Assembly: GCA_009377795.1 (NCBI GenBank)
Contig: WHTJ01000007.1
Span: 1 to 64,000 of the forward strand
Origin: Propionibacteriales bacterium
GTDB taxonomy: Bacteria; Actinomycetota; Actinomycetes; Propionibacteriales; Nocardioidaceae
Length of the DNA: 64,000 nucleotides
Direction: 5' to 3'
In this document: one piece after another, positions 55,071 to 63,647 of the stretch
How the letters are laid out: every line of letters begins with the position of its first letter
Position numbering within the stretch: the first letter of the stretch is position 1
Position numbers and translations under genes: made by a program
Notes under the pieces: model-generated
The model's input: the letters and a program-made list of their open reading frames with translations, nothing else
What the model was told of the DNA's origin: nothing
The model's database searches: none

Positions 55071-55732
55071 CACCCGACGACATCCTGCAAGGCCTGTACG
55101 ACCAGACGCTGGTCGGCAACGCCCCCGCCGTGCTCGAGCTGACCAACACCGGTCTCCAGCTCGGCATGCAACCACAGACCCTATTGTTCGACGCCTTGAT
55201 CCCCTCGCTCGAGGAAGTGGGTGCACGGTTCGAGCGAGGCGACTTTTTCGTTCCAGAGATGCTCATCGCGGGTCGCGCTATGAGCGGTGCGCTCGAGGTG
55301 CTCCGGCCGTTGCTCGCCGAGACCGGCGTCGAGACGATGGGCACGTTCTTGATGGGCACCGTGAAGGGCGACGTGCACGACATCGGCAAGAACCTCGTCA
55401 ACATCATGCTCGAGGGCGCCGGCTTCCACGTCATCGATCTCGGCGTGCAGGTCGCTCCCGAGAAGTTCGTCGAGGCGGTGAAGGAGCACTCGCCCGACAT
55501 CGTGGGCTTCTCGGCGTTCCTGACCACGACCATGCCGATGTTCAAGGCGAACCTGAACGCCCTGGAGAAGGCCGGGCTGCGCGACCAGGTGATCGTGATG
55601 GTCGGCGGTGCGCCCGTGACCCAGGAGTACGCCGATGCGGTCGGGTCCGACGGCTACGCCGCCGACGCGTCCGCGACCGTCAAACGAGCCAAGGACCTGC
55701 TCGCCCAACGCCGCGCCGTCCTGGCCTCCTGA
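55067..55732 (+). CDS. Methyltransferase corrinoid protein (MtbC/MtgC-like)
   Basis: A 221-residue protein with a helical cap domain (about 1-85) and a B12-binding Rossmann domain. The cobalt-binding motif DVHDIGKN has the axial ligand H104; the loops GFSAFLTTT and VGGAPVTQEYA bind the nucleotide tail. It carries the methyl group as methyl-cobamide between the MttB-family enzyme and the methyltransferase encoded next. GGGAGGG precedes the ATG at 55067. Confidence 0.94.
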   Translation: MTPDDILQGLYDQTLVGNAPAVLELTNTGLQLGMQPQTLLFDALIPSLEEVGARFERGDFFVPEMLIAGRAMSGALEVLRPLLAETGVETMGTFLMGTVKGDVHDIGKNLVNIMLEGAGFHVIDLGVQVAPEKFVEAVKEHSPDIVGFSAFLTTTMPMFKANLNALEKAGLRDQVIVMVGGAPVTQEYADAVGSDGYAADASATVKRAKDLLAQRRAVLAS

Positions 55733-55786
55733 CCGACCCGACCCCGACCGACTCGACTCCCGTCCACAACACCCCCGAGGATCCCC

Positions 55787-56644
55787 ATGCACACGACCCT
55801 TCGGTCGGCCTCCCAGGAGGTCGTCATCGGGCTCGACCGGCCGTTCTGCGTGATCGGGGAGCGGATCAACCCCACCGGCCGCAAGGTCTTCCAGGAGCAG
55901 TTGCGCGCCGGCGACCTGTCCGCGATCGAGCGGGACGTCGCCGCACAGGTCGCGGGTGAGGCCGACATGGTCGACGTCAACATGGGCGTACCGCTGACCG
56001 ACGAGGCGGACCTGCTGTCCAGGGCCGTCACGCTGGTGCAGAAGCTGACCGACAAGCCGGTGTGCATCGACTCGTCGGTGGTGGAGGCGCTCGAGGCCGG
56101 GCTGGCGGCGTACGAGGGCCGCGCGCTGGTCAACTCGGTCACCGCCGAGGACGACCGGCTGGCCGCGATCCTGCCACTCGTGAAGAGACATGACGCCGCG
56201 ATCATCGGTCTCCCCAACGACGCCGACGAGATCCCGATGGACGCGGACCGTCGGGTCGAGCTGGCCCGCAAGATCGTCGACGTCGCGACCAAGGAGTACG
56301 GCATCGCGACCGAGGACGTCGTCATCGACCCGCTGGCGATGCCGATCGGGGCCGACACCACGGTGGTCGCCACCACGCTGGAGACCATCCGCCGGATCCG
56401 GATCGAGCTCGGGGTCAACATGACGCTGGGCGCGTCGAACGTCTCGTTCGGGATGCCCGGACGGCATGCGCTCGGCGCGGCCTTCCTGCCGATGGCGATG
56501 TCGGCGGGCCTGACCAGCGCCATCATGGACGCCCGCAGCCCGCAGATCGTCGAGGCGGTCAGGGCCGCGGATCTGCTTCTGGGCAACGACGAATGGGGTG
56601 CCGCATGGATCGCCGCGCACCGCGCCAAGCTGCACGAGACCTGA
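55787..56644 (+). CDS. Methyltetrahydrofolate:corrinoid methyltransferase (pterin-binding, MtgA/AcsE-like)
   Basis: A 285-residue TIM-barrel of the pterin-binding family. GERINPTGRK (about 24-33), DVNMG, IDSS, IDPLAMPIG and LGASNVSFGMPGR are the conserved pterin and THF contacts. It should transfer the methyl group from the corrinoid protein to THF, giving 5-methyl-THF, or the reverse. ATG at 55787, 54 bp after the corrinoid gene. It overlaps the reactivase gene. Confidence 0.93.
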   Translation: MHTTLRSASQEVVIGLDRPFCVIGERINPTGRKVFQEQLRAGDLSAIERDVAAQVAGEADMVDVNMGVPLTDEADLLSRAVTLVQKLTDKPVCIDSSVVEALEAGLAAYEGRALVNSVTAEDDRLAAILPLVKRHDAAIIGLPNDADEIPMDADRRVELARKIVDVATKEYGIATEDVVIDPLAMPIGADTTVVATTLETIRRIRIELGVNMTLGASNVSFGMPGRHALGAAFLPMAMSAGLTSAIMDARSPQIVEAVRAADLLLGNDEWGAAWIAAHRAKLHET

Positions 56645-58629
56645 CCCGCCCCGGCTCGGCGTCCGCCCCGCTCCAGCACGACGAAGGCCCGGCCCCGAAG
56701 CGGTTACCGGAGCCTGACCTCGACGCGTACGCGCGCGAGGGCCTGATCGAGCCGCCGGCCGCCGCGGAGGAGCTCTGGGAGGAGCCGGAGGAGCAGATCG
56801 GACGCGTTCGCCTGGCCTTCAACCCGGCCGAGCGCGAGGTGCGCGTACCTCCCGGGGTCAGCGTCTTCGATGCGGCCAGCTGGAACGGCATCGCGATCGA
56901 CTCCACATGCGGCGGCCACGGAACCTGCAAGAAGTGCAAGGTCCGGATCGCCAGCGGGTCGGTGCCGGTGTCCCGGCTCGACGTGCGTGCGTTCACGTCC
57001 GAGCAGCTCGAACAGGGCTGGCGGCTGGCCTGCCTCGCGTCGGCAACGGGCAACCTGGTGGTCGACGTCCCGCCCCTGGCAACCCGCCCGAAGGCCGCGA
57101 CCGTCGGCGCCGGACGCCAGGTGATCCTGCGCCCCGCCCTGCAGAAGCGATACGTCGAGCTGGACGAACCCACCCTCACCGACCAGCGGCCCGACGTCAC
57201 CCGGCTGCTGGATGCGATCGACGACCTCGAGCTCCGGGTCGACCTGCACGCGCTGCGGGAGCTGCCGACCGTGATGCGGCAGGCGGACTTCAAGGTGACC
57301 GCGGTCGTGGTCGACGACACACTCATCGCGGTCGAGCCCGGAGACACCACCGGCCGCAGGTACGCGATCGCGTTCGACCTCGGCACGACCACGGTGGTCG
57401 CCACTCTGCTCGACATCACGACCGGTACACCGGTGGCCGTCCAGTCGATGCTCAACAAGCAGCAACCGTACGGCGGCGACGTGATCACTCGGATCAGCGC
57501 CACCATGATCGACCCCGCGACCATGGGACGGCTCACCGAGCACGCGCACGCGACCCTCGACGAGCTCGCCCGGGCGGTTTGCGAGGAGGGCGGCGTCGAC
57601 CCGTCCGATGTCTACGAGGTCGCGGTCGCCGGCAACGCGACGATGACCGCACTGGCCCTGGGCGTCGATCCGCAGCCGCTCGGAGTGGCGCCGTTCGTGC
57701 TGTCGTCGGCCCGGGTGCCGACCCTGTTGGCGTCCGATCTCGGCGTACGCGTGCATCCGGCCGCGCGCGCGACCGCCATGCCCGCCCTCGGCGCGTACGT
57801 CGGTGGCGACATCGTCGCCGGCATGCTCGCCACCGGCATGGACCGCGACAAGCGGCTGCGGCTGTTCGTCGACGTCGGCACGAACTGCGAGATCGTGCTC
57901 AGCGACGGCGACCGCATCCTGGCGACCGCGGCGCCGGCCGGTCCGGCGTTCGAGGGCGGCTCCATCCGCTGCGGGATGCGGGCGGCCACCGGCGCGATCG
58001 AGTCGGTCAGGCTCACCGACGACCACGTGGCGCTGCAGGTGATCGGCGACGTGGAGCCGAAGGGCGTGTGCGGCTCGGCCCTAGTCGACGTGGTCGCGGA
58101 GCTGGTACGCGTGGGCCTGCTGGACGGCACTGGGCGTTTCTTACCGGAGGAAGCGGCGTACGAGATAGCACCGAAATTCGCCGACAGACTGCGGAAAATC
58201 GGCGAGGAGCGAGTCTTCGTTCTGCATCAGCCGACGGGCTCGGGCGATCCGGCGGAGTCGGTGTACCTGTCACAACGCGACGTACGCGAGCTGCAGTTCG
58301 CCAAGGCCGCGATCGCGACCGGCTGGTCCATCCTGACCGAGGATCTGGGTATCGATCCGGCCGACATCCAGCAGGTGCTGCTCGCCGGCTCTTTCGGCAG
58401 CTATCTGTCCCCCGCCAGCGCCGTTCGCATCGGCCTGGTGCCGAAGCTACCGATCCTGCGCATCGTCAGTGCGGGAAACGTCGCCGGTGAAGGCGCCAAG
58501 ATGGTGCTCCTCAGCCTGCGCGAACGGGCCGGGGCGGACACCCTGCTGGAGGAGGTGAACTATGTCGAGCTCTCCGACCGTCCAGACTTCAACGACCGGT
58601 TCGTCGACCAACTCGCCTTCCCCGCGTGA
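56605..58629 (+). CDS. Corrinoid reactivation protein with [2Fe-2S] and ASKHA domains (RamA/RACo-like, DUF4445)
   Basis: A 674-residue ATP-dependent activator that returns oxidised Co(II) corrinoid to Co(I). A plant-type [2Fe-2S] domain has the ligands C101, C107 and C110 in CGGHGTCKKC and a fourth Cys near 143 (LACLAS). A linker follows, then an actin-like ATPase with FDLGTTTVVATL, VAVAGNATMT, FVDVGTNCEIVL and LAGSFGSYLSP. The ATG at 56605 is preferred; ATG at 56593 adds four residues. It overlaps the methyltransferase gene by 40 bp and the DUF1638 gene by 68 bp. Needed because the corrinoid is readily oxidised in an aerobic cell. Confidence 0.92.
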   Translation: MDRRAPRQAARDLTRPGSASAPLQHDEGPAPKRLPEPDLDAYAREGLIEPPAAAEELWEEPEEQIGRVRLAFNPAEREVRVPPGVSVFDAASWNGIAIDSTCGGHGTCKKCKVRIASGSVPVSRLDVRAFTSEQLEQGWRLACLASATGNLVVDVPPLATRPKAATVGAGRQVILRPALQKRYVELDEPTLTDQRPDVTRLLDAIDDLELRVDLHALRELPTVMRQADFKVTAVVVDDTLIAVEPGDTTGRRYAIAFDLGTTTVVATLLDITTGTPVAVQSMLNKQQPYGGDVITRISATMIDPATMGRLTEHAHATLDELARAVCEEGGVDPSDVYEVAVAGNATMTALALGVDPQPLGVAPFVLSSARVPTLLASDLGVRVHPAARATAMPALGAYVGGDIVAGMLATGMDRDKRLRLFVDVGTNCEIVLSDGDRILATAAPAGPAFEGGSIRCGMRAATGAIESVRLTDDHVALQVIGDVEPKGVCGSALVDVVAELVRVGLLDGTGRFLPEEAAYEIAPKFADRLRKIGEERVFVLHQPTGSGDPAESVYLSQRDVRELQFAKAAIATGWSILTEDLGIDPADIQQVLLAGSFGSYLSPASAVRIGLVPKLPILRIVSAGNVAGEGAKMVLLSLRERAGADTLLEEVNYVELSDRPDFNDRFVDQLAFPA

Positions 58630-60760
58630 CGCCGCCCACCGGGCCGGATTGATCGCCTGCGGAGCGCTGGCCCGGCCGGCCGAGGACATCATCGCGCGGC
58701 GAGGCTGGCCGGTCGCCGTACACCCGCTGCCGCCGCTCCTGCACAACCGGCCCGAGCGGATCGCCGCCGAGGTCGAGGCGCTGGCGAGGCGACTGGACGG
58801 CCGGTACACCACGCTCGCGGTCGCCTACGCCGACTGCGGGACCTACGGCGCACTCGACGAGGTCTGCGACCGGCTCGGCATCCGCCGGCTCCCGGGTCTG
58901 CACTGCTACGACGTGTACGGCGGGGCCGAGCGGCTGCGTCGCTTCTTCGACGAGGAGCCCGGCACGTACGTGTTCACCGACTTCCTGGTCCGCTCCTTCG
59001 ACCGCACCGTCCGGGCCGAGCTGGGGCTCGACCGGTTCCCCGAGCTGCGGGACGCGTACTTCGGGAACTACCGCCGGGTGGTCTGGCTCGCCCAGCGGCC
59101 CGATCGCGAGCTGCGCGCGCTCGCCCGGCGGGCGGCCGGTCTGATGAACCTTCCGCTGCTGGTCGTAGAGGTCGGCGACGCCGGCCTGGAGCGGGCGCTC
59201 GCCGTATTGCTCGATCTCGGCGCGAAGGAGGGAGGGCGATCCCCTGGACGGGTCCGGGGTGAGCGCCCGTTCTTGACAGCGACGAGGGCGCTGGAAAGAC
59301 TCCGGCAGACCATGGCCGGAATACGACGACTGCTGATCGCCAACCGTGGTGAGATCGCGGTGCGGGTCGCCCGCGCGGCGCGCGACCTCGGGATCGAGAC
59401 CGTCGCGGTCCACTCCACGGCCGACGAGACCTGCCGGCACACCGCGGTCGCCGACCGCTCGGTCTGCATCGGACCACCGGCCGCCGCCGGCAGCTACCTG
59501 CGCCGGGACGTCTTGGTGCAGGTAGCCGAGTCGACCGGATGCGACGCGGTGCATCCCGGGTACGGGTTCCTCGCCGAGGACGCGGAGTTCGCCCGCCAGG
59601 TGGATGATGCCGGGCTGGTGTGGGTCGGGCCGGCCGCGGACTCGATCCGGCGCATGGGCGACAAGGCGGCGGCCCGTGTGGCCGCGATGGAGGCGGGCGT
59701 CCCCGTCGTACCCGGCTCGGACGGAGTCCTGACCGACGACGAGGAGGCCCTCGTCTTCGGCCGACAGCACGGTTTCCCCCTTTTGTTGAAGGCAAGCGCG
59801 GGCGGTGGCGGCAAGGGGATGCGGGTCGTGAACGACGAGCGCGAGCTCCCGGCCGTGCTCTCCCTGGCACGTCAAGAGGCGGCGGGCGCCTTCGGCGACG
59901 ACCGCATGTACGTCGAGCGGTATCTCCCCCGCGTACGGCATGTCGAGGTCCAGGTTCTCGGGGACGCCGCCGGACGCGTGTCGGCGCTCGGCGAGCGGGA
60001 CTGCTCGATCCAGCGTCGCCACCAGAAGGTGGTCGAGGAGGCGCCCGCACCCAACCTCCCGGACACCACCCGGGCGGAGATGGCCGACGCCGCTGTGCGG
60101 CTGGCGAAGGCGGTGGGCTACCTGAACGCCGGAACGGTCGAGTTCCTCTTCGACGTCGACACCGGCGACTACTACTTCATCGAGATGAACACCCGGATCC
60201 AGGTCGAGCACCCGGTGACCGAGGAGATCACCGGCACGGATCTCGTCGGATGGCAGCTGAGAATCGCCTCCGGTGAGGACCTCGACCTCCCCGAGAACGT
60301 CCGGGCTTCGGCGCATGCCATGGAATTCCGAATCACGGCAGAGGATCCGGCGCGCGACTTCGCACCGAGCCCGGGCCGGCTCACGGTGTTCGACATACCG
60401 TCCGGTCCCGGCGTCCGCTGTGACACCCACTGCTACCCGGGTTACGTCGTACCGCCGTTCTACGACTCCCTGCTCGCCAAGCTCGTGGTACGCGGCGGCG
60501 ACCGGGCCGAGGTCGTACGCCGGGCCAGACGAGCACTGGGCGAGCTCCGGGTCGAAGGCATCCCCACGAACGCGCGGTTCCACCGCTGGCTGCTGAAACA
60601 ACCGGAGTTCGTCGCCGGCACGCACACCACCGGCTACCTGACCGAGCTGATCGGCGAGACCGACGGCCTGCGCGAGGAAACGGCTAGCTGGCGGCGCCGA
60701 CCCCGGCCACGCGCCCGAGCATCTGCTGCCGCCAGCGCTCGGTCTCGGCGACCTGGTTGA
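58562..60760 (+). CDS. DUF1638 protein fused in frame to biotin carboxylase
   Basis: A 732-residue open frame with two unrelated parts. Residues about 28-225 are DUF1638 (LIACGALARP, YADCGTYG, GLHCYDVYGG, FGNYRRVVWLAQ), a family that goes with corrinoid methyltransferase genes; role unknown. Residues 251 to about 700 are a full AccC-type biotin carboxylase: LLIANRGEIAVRVAR, GYGFLAEDAEFA, the ATP loop KASAGGGGKGM, RDCSIQRRHQKVVEEAP and IEMNTRIQVEHPVTE. There is no stop between them, so ribosomes that begin at 58562 must make the fusion; an internal ATG at 59312 could also give a separate carboxylase. No biotin-carrier domain or carboxyltransferase is in the window. The last 25 codons overlap the convergent MTHFR gene. 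Confidence 0.85.
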   Translation: MSSSPTVQTSTTGSSTNSPSPRDAAHRAGLIACGALARPAEDIIARRGWPVAVHPLPPLLHNRPERIAAEVEALARRLDGRYTTLAVAYADCGTYGALDEVCDRLGIRRLPGLHCYDVYGGAERLRRFFDEEPGTYVFTDFLVRSFDRTVRAELGLDRFPELRDAYFGNYRRVVWLAQRPDRELRALARRAAGLMNLPLLVVEVGDAGLERALAVLLDLGAKEGGRSPGRVRGERPFLTATRALERLRQTMAGIRRLLIANRGEIAVRVARAARDLGIETVAVHSTADETCRHTAVADRSVCIGPPAAAGSYLRRDVLVQVAESTGCDAVHPGYGFLAEDAEFARQVDDAGLVWVGPAADSIRRMGDKAAARVAAMEAGVPVVPGSDGVLTDDEEALVFGRQHGFPLLLKASAGGGGKGMRVVNDERELPAVLSLARQEAAGAFGDDRMYVERYLPRVRHVEVQVLGDAAGRVSALGERDCSIQRRHQKVVEEAPAPNLPDTTRAEMADAAVRLAKAVGYLNAGTVEFLFDVDTGDYYFIEMNTRIQVEHPVTEEITGTDLVGWQLRIASGEDLDLPENVRASAHAMEFRITAEDPARDFAPSPGRLTVFDIPSGPGVRCDTHCYPGYVVPPFYDSLLAKLVVRGGDRAEVVRRARRALGELRVEGIPTNARFHRWLLKQPEFVAGTHTTGYLTELIGETDGLREETASWRRRPRPRARASAAASARSRRPG

Positions 60761-61556
60761 ACGTGAAGATGTGCAGCCCGACCACGTGGGCGACCGGGTC
60801 GTTCAGGAGGTCCTTGGTGCGGTTCAGCATCCGCTCCGGGCTGTAGCCGCCGGGCATCGCGATCCGCGCGAACCTCGACCCGTGCTTGCTGAGGAAGCGA
60901 GTCGACTCCCCGACGCCGACCTTGGTGGCCATCGCCAGCAGCTTGGTGCGCTCCACGGGCCCGGCGAGCCCCATCTGGATCGGCAGGGTGATCCCCCGCG
61001 CACGCGTGCGGTCGACCCAGCGGCGCAGCACGGCGGGATCGAAGCACAGGTTGCTCACGACGTACGTCGCGTGTTCCCGCTTGTCCCACATCGCCTGCAC
61101 GGTGACGTCGTCCGCGATCGCGGGATGGCTCTCCGGATAGCCGGTGATGCCGACCTCCGCGAACGGCGATCCGAGGCGCGCCAGATCCAGGAGGAACTTG
61201 TGCGACCCGTCGTACCGCCCGGCCGGCGGATCGGCGTCACCGGCCGGTACGAACACCTCCCGGATGCCCGCCGCCGCGAGCCGGGCGGCGATCTCCGAGA
61301 GGTGCGCGTAGTCGACCACCAGCCGGGCCGAGACGTGCGGCACGGTACGAAATCCCTGGCCGGCCACGCGTTCCGCGCACTCCAGCGTGGCGTCCAGGCC
61401 CTTGGTCGGGGACGCGGTGACCGTGATAGTGACGTCGCGCGGGAGCTCGAAGACGGCCGCCTCGACCTTGGCCGCGGGGATGATCTCGTATCGCGGGGAC
61501 TCCAGCGCCGCCCGCAATCCCGCCCGACGTGAGCTGTTGCGCATTGTGCACGCCAT
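60684..61556 (-). CDS. Methylenetetrahydrofolate reductase
   Basis: A 290-residue member of the MetF family TIM-barrel. Recognisable parts are DVTITVTASPTKGLDATLE, VPHVSARLV, GYPESHPAI, VSNLCFDPAVLRRW and PIQMGLAGPVERTKLLAM. It interconverts 5,10-methylene-THF and 5-methyl-THF; in this cluster it would connect methyl-THF from the corrinoid route with methylene-THF from the dehydrogenase. The start is ATG at 61556 or 61544; no good ribosome binding site precedes either. Its 3' end overlaps the convergent carboxylase gene by 77 bp. Confidence 0.87.
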   Translation of the reverse strand: MACTMRNSSRRAGLRAALESPRYEIIPAAKVEAAVFELPRDVTITVTASPTKGLDATLECAERVAGQGFRTVPHVSARLVVDYAHLSEIAARLAAAGIREVFVPAGDADPPAGRYDGSHKFLLDLARLGSPFAEVGITGYPESHPAIADDVTVQAMWDKREHATYVVSNLCFDPAVLRRWVDRTRARGITLPIQMGLAGPVERTKLLAMATKVGVGESTRFLSKHGSRFARIAMPGGYSPERMLNRTKDLLNDPVAHVVGLHIFTFNQVAETERWRQQMLGRVAGVGAAS

Positions 61557-61619
61557 TTCTCATTACGCACCGACGAGAGCAGCGTAGCCCTCCGCCGTAC
61601 GCCTGAACAAGAGGCTTGC

Positions 61620-62317
61620 TCAGTGCCATTCGGAACGCAACAGTTCCCGCTCGGAGAAGATGAGCGCCCGCTCCGCCCGATCCACGTAGCGCTCGAGATC
61701 CCGAGGCCGCAGCCGTCGCCTCGCGACGTAATCGTCGCGGCCGTCCACCAGGACCGCCGCGGCCTCGGAGACCGCGGCCCGGTGGAGTACGTCGTCGTCG
61801 GTCAGATTGCCGCGTACGAAGTGCACGTCCTCGCGGTGTGCGACGGGGTGCTCCTCGACCTGGTCCTCCCAGGCGCAGACCACGATCTCGCGAGACTCCT
61901 CGGCGACCAGTCGATCGATGATCGTCTCCGTCCGGCCGGGCACGTAACCGAGTACGACGATGTGGCCCGACACCCTCAGCTCTTGCCGTCCAAGCATGCG
62001 GCGTCCCTTCGCGTTGTCGATCGTCTGTGCGATGCGGGCGAACAGGGTGGTGATGGTGGCGACGCCACCGATGATCACGTAGATGCTGACCAGGTATCCC
62101 TCGGTCGTCGTGGGGGTGTAGTCGCCGTACCCCACGGTGGCGGCGGTGACGATGAACCAGTACCAGTAGACGTCCGGGTCGGTGATCCGCTCCCCGGCTC
62201 CGCCCACGCCATCAGCGGCCAGCTGGTGAGGTAAACGAACAGGAAGACCTGTATCGGGACGCCCCAGCCCACCCGACGCGTCAGTCGGACGAGCAGGCGC
62301 GACAGATACAGCGGCAC
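61620..62317 (-). pseudogene. Two-helix potassium channel with RCK-like domain, broken by a one-base indel
   Basis: The N-terminal part (62317 down to about 62196) reads in one frame: MPLYLSRLLVRLTRR, then a hydrophobic helix ending LMAWAEPG. The rest reads in another frame: DVYWYWFIVTAATVGYGDYTP with the K+ selectivity filter TVGYGD, a second helix (YLVSIYVIIGGVATITTLF) and a TrkA-N/RCK-like domain (HIVVLGYVPGRTETIID). Adding one base in the four-base C run at 62192-62195 (plus strand) joins the two into a continuous channel of about 232 residues. Either a true frameshift or a homopolymer base-calling error. Downstream of icd on the same strand. Confidence 0.8.
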
Positions 62318-62343
62318 CTGCTGAGATTAAACCCTTCGGTCGG

Positions 62344-63573
62344 TCAGCCGCTCATCTTCTTCTGCAGGCCCTCGTCGAGCGCGGCGAGGAACTCCTGGGT
62401 GGTCAGATGACCCTGGTCCCCACCGACCAGCAGGGCGAGATCCTTGGTCATCTGCCCGCCCTCGACGGTCTCGACGCAGACCTGCTCGACCTTCTCCGCG
62501 AAGTCGACCACGTCGGGCGTGTTGTCCAGCTTGCCGCGGTGCTCGAGCCCGCGGGTCCAGGCGAAGATCGACGCGATCGGGTTGGTCGACGTCGCCTTGC
62601 CCTGCTGGTGCTGCCGGTAGTGCCGGGTCACCGTGCCGTGCGCCGCCTCGGCCTCGACCGTGCCGTCCGGAGTCATCAGAACCGACGTCATCAGGCCGAG
62701 CGAGCCGAAGCCCTGCGCCACGGTGTCGGACTGTACGTCGCCGTCGTAGTTCTTGCATGCCCAGACATAGCCGCCCTCCCACTTGAGCGCGGCGGCCACC
62801 ATGTCGTCGATCAGCCGGTGTTCGTACGTGATACCGGCGGCGTCGAACTGGTCCTGGAACTCGGCCTCGAACACCTCCTGGAAGAGGTCCTTGAACCGGC
62901 CGTCGTACGCCTTGAGGATGGTGTTCTTCGTCGACATGTAGACCGGGAGCTTGCGCTCGAGCCCGTACCGGAACGAGGCCCGCGCGAAGTCACGGATCGA
63001 GTCGTCGTAGTTGTACATACCGACCGCCACGCCCCCACCGGGGAAGTCCGCGATGTCGAACTCCATCGGCTCCGAGCCGTCGGCCGGCGTGTAGGTGACG
63101 GTGACCTTGCCGGGGCCGGGCACGACGAAGTCGGTCGCCTTGTACTGGTCGCCGTGCGCGTGACGCCCGATCACGATCGGCTTGGTCCACCCGGGCACGA
63201 GCCGGGGAACGTTGGAGATCACGATCGGCTCCCGGAAGATCACGCCGCCCAGGATGTTGCGGATCGTGCCGTTCGGCGAGCGGTACATGCGCTTGAGCCC
63301 GAACTCCTCGACCCGCGCCTCGTCCGGGGTGATGGTCGCGCACTTGACGCCGACGCCGTGCTCCTTGATCGCGTTCGCGGCGTCGACCGTGATCTGGTCG
63401 TCGGTGGCGTCCCGGCTCTGGATGGAGAGGTCGTAGTACTCGAGGTCGATGTCGAGGTAGGGGTGGATCAGGCGGTCCTTGATGAACTGCCAGATGATCC
63501 GCGTCATCTCGTCGCCGTCGAGCTCGACGACCGGGTTCTGCACCTTGATCTTGACTGTGTTGGTCCTTGACAT
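62344..63573 (-). CDS. icd: NADP-dependent isocitrate dehydrogenase
   Basis: A 409-residue homodimeric-type enzyme of the subfamily shared with eukaryotic NADP-IDH. The isocitrate-binding region has [13 protein letters not shown], the metal-binding aspartates lie in LIDDMVA and [12 protein letters not shown], and the NADP-binding part has [11 protein letters not shown]. It converts isocitrate to 2-oxoglutarate in the TCA cycle. ATG at 63573. It stands alone, with the broken channel gene behind it. Confidence 0.95.
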   Translation of the reverse strand: MSRTNTVKIKVQNPVVELDGDEMTRIIWQFIKDRLIHPYLDIDLEYYDLSIQSRDATDDQITVDAANAIKEHGVGVKCATITPDEARVEEFGLKRMYRSPNGTIRNILGGVIFREPIVISNVPRLVPGWTKPIVIGRHAHGDQYKATDFVVPGPGKVTVTYTPADGSEPMEFDIADFPGGGVAVGMYNYDDSIRDFARASFRYGLERKLPVYMSTKNTILKAYDGRFKDLFQEVFEAEFQDQFDAAGITYEHRLIDDMVAAALKWEGGYVWACKNYDGDVQSDTVAQGFGSLGLMTSVLMTPDGTVEAEAAHGTVTRHYRQHQQGKATSTNPIASIFAWTRGLEHRGKLDNTPDVVDFAEKVEQVCVETVEGGQMTKDLALLVGGDQGHLTTQEFLAALDEGLQKKMSG

Positions 63574-63647
63574 GGGGAGCCGGTTCTCCTGTCCTCGCCG
63601 TGCCGAAATCGCTCGACGTCAAGATATCTCACGCCGGACAGGCGTGC

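Noticed and set aside
55067-55732. Corrinoid protein as missing B12 subunit of the acyl-CoA mutase at 34053
   Set aside because: It has the methyltransferase-type cap domain and gene neighbours of methyl transfer, and is 20 kb away; mutase small subunits lack the cap domain.
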